Source: Cyclina sinensis
Lineage: Eukaryota; Mollusca; Bivalvia; Venerida; Veneridae
Length of the DNA: 64,000 nt
Direction of reading: 5' to 3'
Assembly: GCA_012932295.1 (NCBI GenBank)
Contig: JAAONU010000004.1
Location: 27,878,304 to 27,942,303 of the forward strand
Part shown: one piece after another, positions 36,201-46,627 of the stretch
How the letters are laid out: every line of letters starts with the position of its first letter
How positions within the stretch are numbered: the stretch's first letter is position 1
The notes under the pieces: generated by a model
What the model was told of the DNA's origin: nothing
The model's input: only the letters and a program-made list of their open reading frames with translations
The model's database searches: none
Made by a program: the position numbers and the translations under genes

Positions 36201-37911
36201 TTCCTTTAAAAGTATACACTTGATTTTATATAAAATTATTATAAATAGCAAAAGGCATGACAAACGCCCAGGGATGGGTACCATTATTTTTAAAAGTAAT
36301 TCATTAATTACAATTAAAATGGAAACTTCCCAATTACATTACAATTACAATTACATGAATTTTCACATTGTAATTAATTAATTACAATTAAATTTGAAAA
36401 AATAATTAATTACAATTAATTATTTTCTAGTTAAACTGCTTTAATATGAAAATAACATAGTTACAAAGCACACCAGATACAGAAAAATTTATTTTCACTT
36501 TGAGAACATTAAATCAAACTCATCAGTCTGTTTTCTGAATAACACAAAGCATTACTCTCACCAAACATTGTTCAAGCTGTTCACAATGCCTTGTTACATT
36601 TAACAAACATGAGAGTTTCAAAGTTTTTGTCACTCATATTACATTGATCAGGACGAAAAACTTTGCCTGCAATAGAGAACAGTCTCTCCACGGGTGCAGA
36701 TGAGGCTGGTAGAGCCAGATATTGAATTGCACAAAGTAGGAAGTAACATTTAAACTTCCTTTGTACTCTAAAGAGCAATGGCTGCATCTTGCTTTAAAAT
36801 TTCCTGTTAAATCCTTTGGAAGAATAAAATGTTTTAGTGCGGGGGAATTCATCCTGCCTGCTTTAATGAATGTAACAATATGGTGTTGAAACTATTTTGT
36901 AGAAAAATTGCAAGATGAGTGAATACTTTTGTGAGCCCTTGATTGATACTTTTTACTTCAGACAAGTTTTAATCTTAACAATAGTCACCAACAAACACTT
37001 GCCAGTATATACCTTAGTCTATATCAATCATGACAATACCCATGAAAAGCTACCTGTATTAAAATCATTGACAGGTGATTATCAATTATCACTTCTTGGA
37101 AGATTATCTATATCAGACAATACAGGTGAAAAAGTATGCATTTTACCTAAATCAGATCAATGGTTAATGTGCACAGAATTCAGACTAATTGAATTTAATT
37201 GACAATTAAATGAAGAATTTCACAAAATAATTAATTAATTACAATTAAAGTAATTGAGTTTTGGCTCAATTAACAATAATTTTTAATTATATGATTTTTC
37301 ATACTTAATTGTAATTAATTAAATTATAATTGTAATTGTACCCATCCCTGCAAACGCCTATCCCCTTAAAATGTTACTGTCGCCTTTTTTGAAATTAATT
37401 ATTGATCTAAAGATATACATGTAATATATGGCAATAATAGTAATGATAAAATCAATAATTGTATTAGAAATTATACACCGACTGTGATCAATTTTGATGA
37501 AAATATACGAAAAGAAAAAGCGAAAAGTAACCCCAGTCAGTCCCCCTCTCCCTTTATTCCCCCTATTCCCACTCCCCTCTGCTCTCCTTGTTTTGGATTT
37601 GTGACCCGCCATTGTTTCAAAAGCATAGTGCTTTTACGATTGTTTTGATTGGACAAGGTATCTTTCGACAAGCATAGAATTTTCGAGAAAATGTCATAAT
37701 TAGTGCTGATCTGAGCGTTTGACCTATTTTTGACCGAACATGATTTGAGCAAGTGTCGTGAAGAACTGGACACGCAATGAACTTATTTTTAAACCACATG
37801 TCCTAGTTTCAATCTAAGACCACGAGAGCAAACATACTGAGCAAGTTCGAGTTCAGAAACTCACCAAAGTGCACCACAAACCAGAGCAGCAAAGACTATC
37901 AGTAACTTCAT
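33267..37911 (-). CDS. Small secreted EF-hand calcium-binding protein, gene 1
   Basis: Five coding exons on the minus strand: 37865-37911, 35721-35842, 34253-34420, 33698-33744 and 33267-33311, with phases 2,1,1,0, giving 142 aa. Residues 1-16 are a signal peptide (MKLLIVFAALVCGALC). Exon 2 carries a canonical EF-hand loop, DVNNDGLISETE, then FKQELLAKW. Exon 3 has HDFVTKWTHEYKDNHKDAEA and a loop-like DAFPDGVLTDLD with Phe at position 3. A third, degenerate loop spans exons 3-4 (NPTPNNEIAVAD). The C-terminus has the tail NHPCGSHGHLHCTA, rich in Cys and His. An upstream leader exon (about 38569-38598) and TATA box fit. The same exon layout is in gene 2 (41937-45883). I do not recognise a named family; the role is probably calcium binding outside the cell. 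Confidence 0.88.
34505..34887 (+). repeat. Dispersed repeat, copy 2 of about 385 bp
   Basis: Same sequence as 21903-22285. It sits in intron 2 of EF-hand gene 1 (between the exons at 34420 and 35721). Small open frames in it are not conserved between the two copies. Confidence 0.85.
36269..37350 (-). mobile_element. Internally deleted hAT transposon with 8-bp target-site duplication
   Basis: 1082 bp with inverted ends CAGGGATGGGTAC and GTACCCATCCCTG. The 8-bp duplication CAAACGCC lies at 36261-36268 and 37351-37358, as hAT transposons make. Subterminal regions are packed with TAATTACAATTAA-type repeats. The remaining coding sequence (36581-36852) has a BED-finger fragment joined directly to the C-terminal dimerization domain. 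It lies in intron 1 of EF-hand gene 1. Confidence 0.92.
36581..36852 (-). pseudogene. hAT transposase remnant: BED finger plus hATC domain
   Basis: Two overlapping frames on the minus strand. The first has KHFILPKDLTGNFKARCSHC and EYKGSLNVTS, a BED zinc-finger N-terminus. The second, in another frame, has LALPASSAPVERLFSIAGKV and FRPDQCNMSDKNFETLMFVK, the hAT C-terminal dimerization domain. The catalytic middle of the protein is absent. A frameshift also separates the two parts. Confidence 0.85.
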
Positions 37912-38623
37912 AGTGAATGCCTGTAAACACGGAAAAAATCTTTCTTGAAAACAATTATTAGCCTTTCTAAATATCTAGTACATATGAGGTATTTTGTTGA
38001 CGTTTTTACTATTTTCAAAGCACATTATCTTACACGCATTATCTTAATATATATTCATATATTCTTGTATTTTTATGGAAAAAAACTAAATATATTATCG
38101 CAATTGTTTCAGTATTGATACGAATGTAACATAATGTCCTGAGGGAAGTAAGCAACACAAGTTAGATAGTTGTTAAAATTTTCGGACACTTGTCCTTTAA
38201 CATCAAAACAATTATTCAGCCATGTCATATCCAATTTCGAATATTCGGGTATTCGAAAATATTAGAAAATTTGAATAAAAAGTGCGAACAGTTTATGTTA
38301 GGTGCATTTGAATTTGCTTTCTTTTTTCTTCGGTAGTGTCAGATACAAGAGAACTATTTCAAATTATTTCCAATTTAGCAGTCTCCTAGAAGAAAAATCA
38401 AGCAAGATTTGTGACCCAGCAGTCTGCTCGCACGTTCGAATAAATCTATGTTAGAGCACTGTTTATGTTTTATTTTTTCTTTCACAGAAGATAAACCGTT
38501 CAAGTACCATAATTACCAATATGTTTGCTCAAACTTTTATGCTTTTTAAAATATTTCAACCAACTTACCTTCTTCCTATTGTGGACAATTACTGGATATA
38601 TGGTCAAAGGCAAGTTATAGAGG

Positions 38624-38632
38624 TATTTATAG
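38624..38632 (-). promoter_or_regulatory. TATA box and leader exon of EF-hand gene 1
   Basis: TATAAATAC on the minus strand lies about 30 nt before a short presumed 5' leader exon that ends with GAAG|GTAAGT (donor at 38563-38568). The first coding exon has an acceptor (TTTACAG) at 37918-37921, a few nt before its ATG, so the leader would splice to it. Upstream is a palindromic E-box TCACGTGA (about 38643-38650) and an AGGTCA half-site. Confidence 0.6.
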
Positions 38633-39024
38633 TTTCTGAAGAGTCACGTGATCGTGTTCTTCATGTCAGGTCAACGAGACGATATCAGTAAGCATAAAGT
38701 ATGGAACGCTGTTTCAACAAGAAATTCGATACTAAAAAGCAGCGAACAGATACTATATAAAATCGGAATATTACCTAGCTATGTCGATACAATGACTGGC
38801 GTTCTTAAATAACTTTTTTTCCGAAGCTGTATGTCTCAGTTATTAAACTCTCTTTCTTGAAACAAGGTGGTGATTTTTAATCTATTTTAATCTTACAAAA
38901 ACTATCAGTTGATGTCTGGTATAGTTAAAGAAATGCAATCCATTCGAAACCAACTTATTTTCTTTCTAAAATTCTTTTTCTACTATAAATTAGAAGCAAA
39001 ACCTTTTAATCGATCATGTGTCAT

Positions 39025-40210
39025 TCAACAACCAAAAAGACAACGCTCTTCGAATGGATGATTCCTCAACGTAGACAATAACTTAAGACATTGTTCATTC
39101 TGGTAGTACATTTAATATATTTATTTTTGATGCAATCGATGGTACTTCTTGAAAGCAGGCCAGTATCAAACTAAACGTATCAGACGGAGCTCTTTTAACT
39201 GAGTTACGGTGCAAAAATGTCAGTGACCTTTTTTACTGAAACAATACATTGTAAGTATAATCTTTGTAGTATAACGCATTTCCCTATCATTTTGCGAAAG
39301 AAGGACAGTCTCTCTTATAGAGTTGTTTGAACTGAACTTAATTTGTGTACAGATGTCTTTGATGTAGAAGTCTTTGCAAATCTCAAAGAAAGTTTGAAAA
39401 GACAGTTTCGTCATATCTTAGGCACCCATGACAATTGCTAAAAGCACATTGTCATTGATGTTTCATCCTAGATTTACAAAATATACGGCCAATTTTGAGT
39501 TTCAAAGGGCGGGGCACTTGTTAATTACTGAGTTTTGTCTTTCCATTCGGACACATTTTGAACAAAGTTTGGTATGAACAAAAATTAGTATGTGACCTGA
39601 ATTATGTATATAATGGACATCAAAAACAAGCATTTGCTTATCAGCGTAAATCTCAGATCATCTGAAAATATTGAAATGTGAATTGAACATTAAATTCTCT
39701 ACAAAGTCTCTAGTCACAAACAAATACAATAACCTGAGAAGTCGCGAAACATTTATATAAATACCGCTCTTCAAAGTTCCCAAAGTCAACAACAGACACT
39801 GTACAATCACAAGTGAATGGATAAGGGTCAACACACTCGAGGTAAAAATATAGTAATGCGTGAAATGTACGAGAAATAAATAAATGTTGAAGGCACGAAT
39901 GTGTATGTATTCAAATGATATACACGAAGTAAATGTCATCTTTCTTTGACCAAAAAGGAACTTGATAAATATCATGCCTCAAAATGGCTACTCTAGATAG
40001 ATCGTCTGCTCAAGCGACAATATTGCTTTATGCAATTCATCCAAAAAGACGACTTCATTATTAGAATAAGCATTCTTTAAATTTTACTGTCTCAATCTTA
40101 TATTTGTTTTATCTTTGATTTTCAAAAACTTAAGAACACCACCGCTCCTTTTGTGTGGAACTTTTGCTTAAATTCGGCTTGTGGTATATAACCGTTCTTA
40201 TGATTTATTG
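39025..40210 (-). pseudogene. Broken third copy of the secreted EF-hand gene
   Basis: Between the two intact genes, on the same strand and in correct exon order, are three remnants. Exon 2 (about 40130-40210) reads NHKNGYIPQAEFKQKF, aligned to DVNNDGLISETEFKQELLAK. A possible exon 3 (about 39330-39420) reads DMTKLSFQTFFEICKDFYIK, aligned with DATSLSKHDFVTKW. Exon 5 (39025-39063) is exactly 13 codons, NHPFEERCLFGC, aligned with NHPCGQHGHLGC in gene 2, with the same stop TGA. I found no exon 1 or 4, and splice sites are degraded. Exon 5 is the strongest match, exon 3 the weakest. Confidence 0.65.
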
Positions 40211-40489
40211 GTTTATATATGAGCTTCGCTTATCACCATTGATATTAACTTTGCCTGTATCTGGATTCTAGCTGAAACCAAGTTTTGACTGTACAATGGA
40301 AGACGATTATAATGGAACAATTTTGCACCCAGTTTAAAAGAAGGAATACATGTATATGTAAATTGAGGAAAAGGGATTTTCGATAATTTTTCCTCAAAGT
40401 TAAGGTTTGGGTGGACTTATACAGTGATGGTTTGCTTTCATCTTTCATAAGTATTGTCATATTTGGAACTGATAAATTATACTTCTGGC

Positions 40490-40562
40490 GGACCAATGGT
40501 CAAGTGGTAACGTTCATAATCTATTATCCAGGGGTCGAGAGTTCATTCTCTACTTTCAGGAC
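40490..40562 (+). repeat. tRNA-like SINE head, degenerate
   Basis: TGGTCAAGTGGTAACG resembles the A box and GAGAGTTCATTCTCTAC the B box of the SINE at 12444, with the same spacing. The body beyond is not recognisable. It lies in the interval between the broken copy and EF-hand gene 2. Confidence 0.5.
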
Positions 40563-40849
40563 GTAACCTTTTATATATACCTAGTATAAACATTTTTTTT
40601 AATTGAGACGTTTTCATTGGTCGACAAGTTTAGTCAAACACAAAATCCTTTATATGGCCCAATTTACAACATTTATAAGGTTATCTAAAACGTGCGACCA
40701 ATACAAGAGGTTTTGACAATTACATAAAAGGTTATCTTTAGAAATCATGTACACAACTTTGGAAATCAAATATGTATGCCATCGACATTTAGCTACTAGT
40801 ATATCAAATTATTTCAATTATTCCACGTTACAACTCAAGGCATTTTCCT

Positions 40850-41660
40850 GGGATTATTACGGGTCCCGCTCGTGGGCTCAAAACTTTTACAAAGACATAT
40901 ATAGGATAATAATTTAATTCATCTTTTATGAAACCACAGGGCCTAAATTTCTAACATTTTCACAAAACATTGTCTAGTAGACCTGTACAAAGGTTGTTCA
41001 AACTATGCCTATGGGATAAATGTTTGCTGCATGCCGTGGGTTAAATATTTTATCTACACTGACATGTAAAGTTTTTGTTGTTTTTCTTTTCTATCCGAAA
41101 ATGAAGAACCTTGAGTTTAGATTTTTAGTGTGTGGCATTGCCTGGCAGACGTCTACAAAGGAAATCTTTTATAAATCATCCTAGAAACCACAAAGCCTCA
41201 AGCTTAGATATTTAGTTTTCGGCATAATGTAAAATTGTTAAGATAATGGCCGTAGGACAGTAATACTGACCCCGCCTCAGTGACCACTCGTTTTATATAT
41301 ACTTATAAAGGGAAACTAAATGATGCGAAATAGTTTTGAAAGGAACCTTCATGCCAACATTTTACTTTGACCTTTATGTGACCTTGACCTAGTGATTCGC
41401 TATCTGTTTTAGCATTTGAATCAAATGTACAGTTTTGTAGATTTTAACTTTAACCTTTCTTGGTTTTCTAAATATAAGCATTAATATTTGGACTAATTGT
41501 AAAATTGTGCTTGCACATTTCAATCTTTTTTTTTGGCAAACCAAGACCTTGTTTATCTTTCCTTAAAATATCGTCCAATAGTTCTTGAACTATATTTTCG
41601 TACTGAATAAATTTCTTTGGATAGAAATACAACAGTAGCTGTCTTATATTAACCACTGTT
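40850..41660. repeat. Degenerate dispersed-repeat sequence
   Basis: Phrases such as AAACCACAGGGCCTAAATTT, AGTAGACCTGTACAAAGGTT and AAACCACAAAGCCTCAAGCT resemble those in the repeat at 42560-43200 (AACCACAAGGCCATGAGCTC, GTAGACCTGAACC). It is a decayed relative of that family. Confidence 0.4.
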
Positions 41661-41870
41661 TTTGAGCCAAAGCAGCAGTTACTTTGGCATGAAAAACAGT
41701 GATCGTGGTCATTGTGTTTTAACGTTTAATGAATTAAAATCCGCTTCTGTTGATAAAAAGTCAGAGCACTGCTTAAAAATAACACCCGTTGAATCTCAAT
41801 TCTGTTTGTACCATTTGAATGCTACATAAAAGGATAAGATATATGACAACCTCTGTAACTGTATTCGTAG

Positions 41871-41876
41871 TTTATT
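41871..41876 (-). terminator. Probable polyadenylation signal of EF-hand gene 2
   Basis: AATAAA on the minus strand 61 nt after the stop at 41937; another match lies closer, near 41910. Confidence 0.4.
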
Positions 41877-41936
41877 TCTTAGAACGAGGTTAACGAAAAC
41901 ATGTTTGTTTTATTATTTATTGATTGTTGTAGTATT

Positions 41937-44900
41937 TCAACAACCCAAGTGTCCGTGTTGTCCGCATGGATGATTCTGGAAAATAGAAAATAATCATTTT
42001 TTTTACATTTTACTTAACGTTAATTACTGTCGTTAACAAATACCTGCCGACCTATCCTATGGGAATACTTGCATCCTTCTTTGTATAATGTTTAGCAGCA
42101 AACAGCTATCGTCTGCTGTTACAGTAGTTTTCTGGGTTGCATTAACCAATCAAATGTGTCAGCGAAAATCAGAAAATATTTGTCTAACTAATAAAAAAAA
42201 AAAGATTTATAATTAAAAAAATGTTAAACTGAACAACAACTGAACAACAAACGGAAATAAATGCTGACCTTTTTATTTAGGGTTACGGTCTCCCTTTAGA
42301 AAAAAAAAGATTATTTTGTGGCATTATTTTTCATGAACACATCTAGCTATTATAGACTTTTCAAATTCGTAGGAGTGTGGTTTTGTAAACTGCTGAATAA
42401 GGTTGTTCGTATGTAAAATAATATTCTGAATAAGAAAGCATACGATAAATGTCTTAAAAAGTAGACTGAAAAAAAAAGTCCATTGAAGCTTGTGCTTAAT
42501 ACTAGTTAAAGCATTCCAACAATAATGAAAACAGTTGTATCTGTCACGGCTGATTCGTGAACAGGAAAGTCCCCTGTTAGCTCACCTGAGCACAATTTGC
42601 TCATGAAAGTCCCCTGTTAGCTCACCTGAGCACAATGTGGACATGAAAGTCCCCTGTTAGCTCACCTGAGCACAATTTGCTCATGGTGTTAGTCCTGAGG
42701 TGTTCGTGATCAAATCTTACAATTTTCAGGAATTTTCTAGCATAAAGTCTTTATAATGTTGTAAAAATAATCCAGAGGTCTGGTTGCTGTAACATCAGCA
42801 TGAAAAAAAAAACAACTTTAAAAACATCTTCTTGTCTAAAAACCACAAGGCCATGAGCTCCAAAATCTGATGTGTAGTCTTGTTTAGGTAGACCTGAACC
42901 AAAATTGATCAACTTATGTATTTGAGATCACTACATAGAGTTGAACTGGAAACTCTTTCATATTCTTCCTATCCTTAAAACACAAGAGATCTAAAATTTT
43001 GTAAGAATTACTGCCTACTGAACCTAGGTCACCGAAACTTCTCAATGTGTACTTCTGGGTTCTTATTGGATCAAGTCAGAATGTCAAATCTTTTATTTAG
43101 ATATATAGGAAAATGTTATTGCCAAAAGTTTTGCTTGTATTGAGCATTGCCAATTTTCTTTTATAAGTGAAACTTATTTCCTCAAAATCGCATGATCGTA
43201 AGCAGGCTGTAATTTTAATGTTGAGAGAGTGACTTCAGTGTTTAAACGAAGTGACCTAATTGAGATGTTCATTTCGTAACGTTTTAGACAATAAAGCAGT
43301 CTTTGAACAAAGTCACGCACTTGAGATAAAATCATTGTTAATTGAACCAATCGACGATATACTTACCACTCGGATGAAGTTTCCGAAGTCAGCAGTTGAT
43401 ACTTGGCCATCACCTGTGAATAGTAAGATCTGAGTTGATCTGCTTCATTGTGATATAGTTTTGACCAAGTTTGTCCGCACAAAGATTTGGAGACTGCATT
43501 TTTGTTTTTGCGAAACAAAGACATTAAATTACAGTCATCATTTTTCAATAAAGGTGCGCATTTCACAATCCATACAATTTTTTAAAGTGATAAGGCTGTT
43601 TCTGAACAATGTTTCATCAAACGTATATTATATGAAATACAGATTCTGTGGTTTATCCTTTAGAACAAAGACAAGTTTGCTCAGGTACACACAAATAACT
43701 TGACTATCCTTTTTTTCAAACATAAATGCTTGTGAGTATAAATATCTATTAAAATAACCATATTATATTACAAACAAAAAGAAGTGAAAAACATGGCTTA
43801 ATTATACACTGAGCTGCAAAACAATTCATACAAAAGTCACGCTTGAGTTGATTTTCATGCTTTGAAAAAATCCTTTTAGATACACGTGGTTTAATATCTT
43901 GATGCTATCTTGGTGCAATGTCCCCAAAGCAAATAGAAAAAATAAAATAAAAACACAAAATGTGTTTAAGTGGCTTTACCATCAGGGTCCAGTGTTCCCA
44001 AATGGAAAAGCAAATCAATCTCGGTCAATTCACCATCAGGGAAATTGTCAAGGTTTCTGAAGAAAGTAGTAGCATCCTTGTGGTTGTCACCATAACGAGC
44101 TGTCCACTGTGTTACAAAGTCATGCTCTGACACTCTGTTATCAGAGGCTATAAAGATAAGATGCAATTAATAAAACCGTTGTGGGAAAGTTGTACTTCAA
44201 ACAAACAAAACAACATCTTCTTAAAAGTAATTAACATAAATCTGATATTCAATAAATCATTATTCAGAAGAAAATGTTTACTTTAGTTCCAATGTCATTG
44301 TGCAATGCAAGTCACCAAAAGAAAGTGATGCACTACCCACTCATTATCTTACAAGACCCTGTTGAATATACCGAATGATCTTTGTGCAATTACGATGCAT
44401 GCTATTTGAAAAGAAATCAAACTTTTCCGTTGGAACACCACTGATGGTGAAATGTAACACATGGGATGCGTGCATTACGCCTTCAATTGCCGTCCCACAC
44501 CGAACCGTCGGGTGTCGCATCATACTAGAGCTTCTAAGGACATGGTCTTGGTCTCAAACTTTGAACTAAATCATTAGAGCGGAAACATAACAACTTCTCT
44601 TTCAAAATCGGTACCATTGAAGTGTTTTAAATATACTAGTAATGAAAACGGAAACACCTACGAATATCACTGTCCCATTTTCCAAGGAGTTCTTGGTTAA
44701 ACTCAGCCTCTGATATTATACCGTCCATTGGGCTGACGTCAGTATCTGCTATCACCATAGCAATCACTTCTGACAAACTGTGATGAGGATTCAGGCTGAA
44801 ATAAAATCCTCAAGTCGTTTACAAATGTTTGCACCATTTGCAACAGGGTTCTTATTTGTCATGTAATTATAAAAAATTATATAGAAAGTGCCACCAGTAC

Positions 44901-45883
44901 AGAGCCAGGCCAGCCTGCACATCCGTGCAGTCTGAGCAGACTCTATACTGTTGATAGAACATCTTTTTGTATTTCGATATAGAAATCCCTTAAACTTTAT
45001 AATGAATTTTCGAAATTCAAACCTGAGCAAATTCATTACAAAAATACAGCAGGTTAAGGGTTAACGATCGGTTTATATACAGTGACGACAGAATTTTCCA
45101 AAGTTGATAATTTGTTGACATAAATGATGACGACGAAAATGAGTTTGATGCTGAAGTTGATAACAACAATACAGTTTCATCATTATTTTCTGCTATTACG
45201 TTTACAATAAAGATTAAGGTTCACCTTTCAAACAACGCATCGTTGTAACAGTTTACCTGAATAAAATCAAAATTAGTTGTAACCAGTTCTAATCAGCCTT
45301 TGGTGTTAACTAAACGTCACGATTAAATATTAAATCTTTCTAGATCAACAATATTGCAAAATGTAAAAAAGACATAAAAGAAAGAAAATACAAACAGTAC
45401 AACAACAAAATATTGAATCAGTGTATGCTATTTCAGTAATTGTCTCTTTATATATATAATCTTTGTTTACTCTCTGCTTAGATTATCTATTGACGTATGT
45501 TATGCTAAAAGATGACATGTACAACAAAAACCAAATGAGAATGCGATGTTCCGGAATTATGTAACTAGCGCGATGCAAGCTTTCCTCTAAGATGTCAAAT
45601 GTGGATCTGATTTTCATCGGAAGTAAATAAAACATCTTTAACAGTAATTTACCAACATTTATCTACCCATGTTTTATTTTTTCTTAACTCAGGGTTCTCA
45701 AACTTAAAATGTATGAATTATGTAAAATATTGGAAATAACAACAAAGATAATAATAGTAACAACAAAACAAAACAACAAGAGCAAAAAACACAGACAACA
45801 ACGCAACAACAACAATTTAATAAAAATAAAACTCACCCTAGTACGCCACAAACCAATAATCCGAATATTATCAGCAACTTCAT
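41937..45883 (-). CDS. Small secreted EF-hand calcium-binding protein, gene 2
   Basis: Tandem paralogue of the gene at 33267-37911 with the same exon plan and phases: 45837-45883, 44662-44795, 43980-44147, 43367-43413 and 41937-41975, giving 144 aa. Signal peptide MKLLIIFGLLVCGVLG. Exon 3 has the EF-hand segment HDFVTQWTARYGDNHKDA and DNFPDGELTEID. The loop DPDGDGQVSTAD across exons 3-4 is canonical here, unlike in gene 1. The first loop, DVSPMDGIISEAE, is one residue too long and has no acidic side chain at the usual positions, so it probably does not bind calcium normally. The tail is NHPCGQHGHLGC. A TATA box and leader exon lie upstream (46339-46401). The two copies therefore keep opposite loops canonical. 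Confidence 0.88.
42560..43200. repeat. Dispersed element with a 3-copy 40-bp tandem repeat
   Basis: The phrase GAAAGTCCCCTGTTAGCTCA plus CCTGAGCACAAT occurs three times at 42565-42690, then a long degenerate body follows. The inverted form of the phrase begins the element at 31355 (CTGAGC...TGCTCAAGGGTGAGCT), linking the two. It lies in the last intron of EF-hand gene 2. Confidence 0.65.
44886..45064 (+). mobile_element. MITE with TTAA ends, copy 2
   Basis: Same family as 26587-26799, sharing CAGAGCCAGGCCAGCCTGCA and CATTACAAAAAT. The right end is AGCAGGTTAAGGGTTAA; the left end has lost its TTAA. It lies in intron 1 of EF-hand gene 2. Confidence 0.75.
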
Positions 45884-46338
45884 TGTGAAATTCTGTGAAA
45901 AATATTTTTCAGTATACACTCGAAATGAAATTTGCATTTTTCATATGTATGTGAATATTCAATCAAATCTGCGTTCATTTTGAAACAGTGCGTAATTGTA
46001 CCTGCTTGCATTGATATTTGCCTAAAACAACGCAGATATAAACAATATATTTATAATGAATAATTAAGAGAAATGTTGTTTTTTTTTTCATTAAAACTTT
46101 ACTGTATTTTTTGTCATCGGTAGATCTGTTTTTGTTAAATTTTATTTCACGACAGATCCTTTATTTCTTTATATAAATGTCATTTCATCAAAGATATCCA
46201 AAAAGAAAGAAAAGAAAATAACCTTGCAGAAAATGTTAACAAGAATTCAAAATTTTCGTGGAAACCAAATCTTTAAGCTAAATGTGACTTTTATGTTATA
46301 GCCAAAGTTATCTGTATTTTTTCCCGCAATTTACTTAC

Positions 46339-46401
46339 CGATAGACTATGTTGAAAACTAATACAGATTTCAGCAAATGGTCAAGTGACGTCGTTTTTAT
46401 A
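46339..46401 (-). promoter_or_regulatory. TATA box and leader exon of EF-hand gene 2
   Basis: TATAAAAA (46394-46401, minus strand) precedes a probable leader exon ending CTATCG|GTAAGT (donor 46333-46338). Upstream are a CRE-like TGACGTC near 46386-46393 and two AGGTCA half-sites near 46430-46450. Same layout as gene 1. Confidence 0.6.
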
Positions 46402-46504
46402 ATCGTCTGAGTGGTCACATGGTCATGTTGAGGTCAGAGATACAAGGTCAATGCATAAAATAACTATGACATGATATTAAATAGAGGATATTTGTTTGTT
46501 TTTG

Positions 46505-46627
46505 TAGAAGATGAGAATTTATTTCATCGAATGAACACCATATGTGATATTTTAACGAGTGGCGCAGCCACGAGTGAAAATATCAACATATGGTGTTCAC
46601 GAGATGAAATAAATTCCCATCTTCCAC
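46505..46627. mobile_element. Hairpin miniature element near the EF-hand gene 2 promoter
   Basis: GAAGATGAGAATTTATTTCA and the sequence to AACGAGTGGCG face their complement on the right (CCACGAGTG...TGAAATAAATTCCCATCTTC). It forms a 123-bp palindrome about 100 bp upstream of the TATA box. Typical of foldback MITEs. Confidence 0.75.

Noticed and set aside
36915..37202. Plus-strand ORF within the hAT element
   Set aside because: No recognisable domain; it lies opposite the transposase strand in AT-rich subterminal sequence.
33267..45883. Assigning the EF-hand genes to calmodulin or a sarcoplasmic calcium-binding protein
   Set aside because: They have a signal peptide, only about three loops with unusual residues and a Cys/His tail, none of which fit those families.
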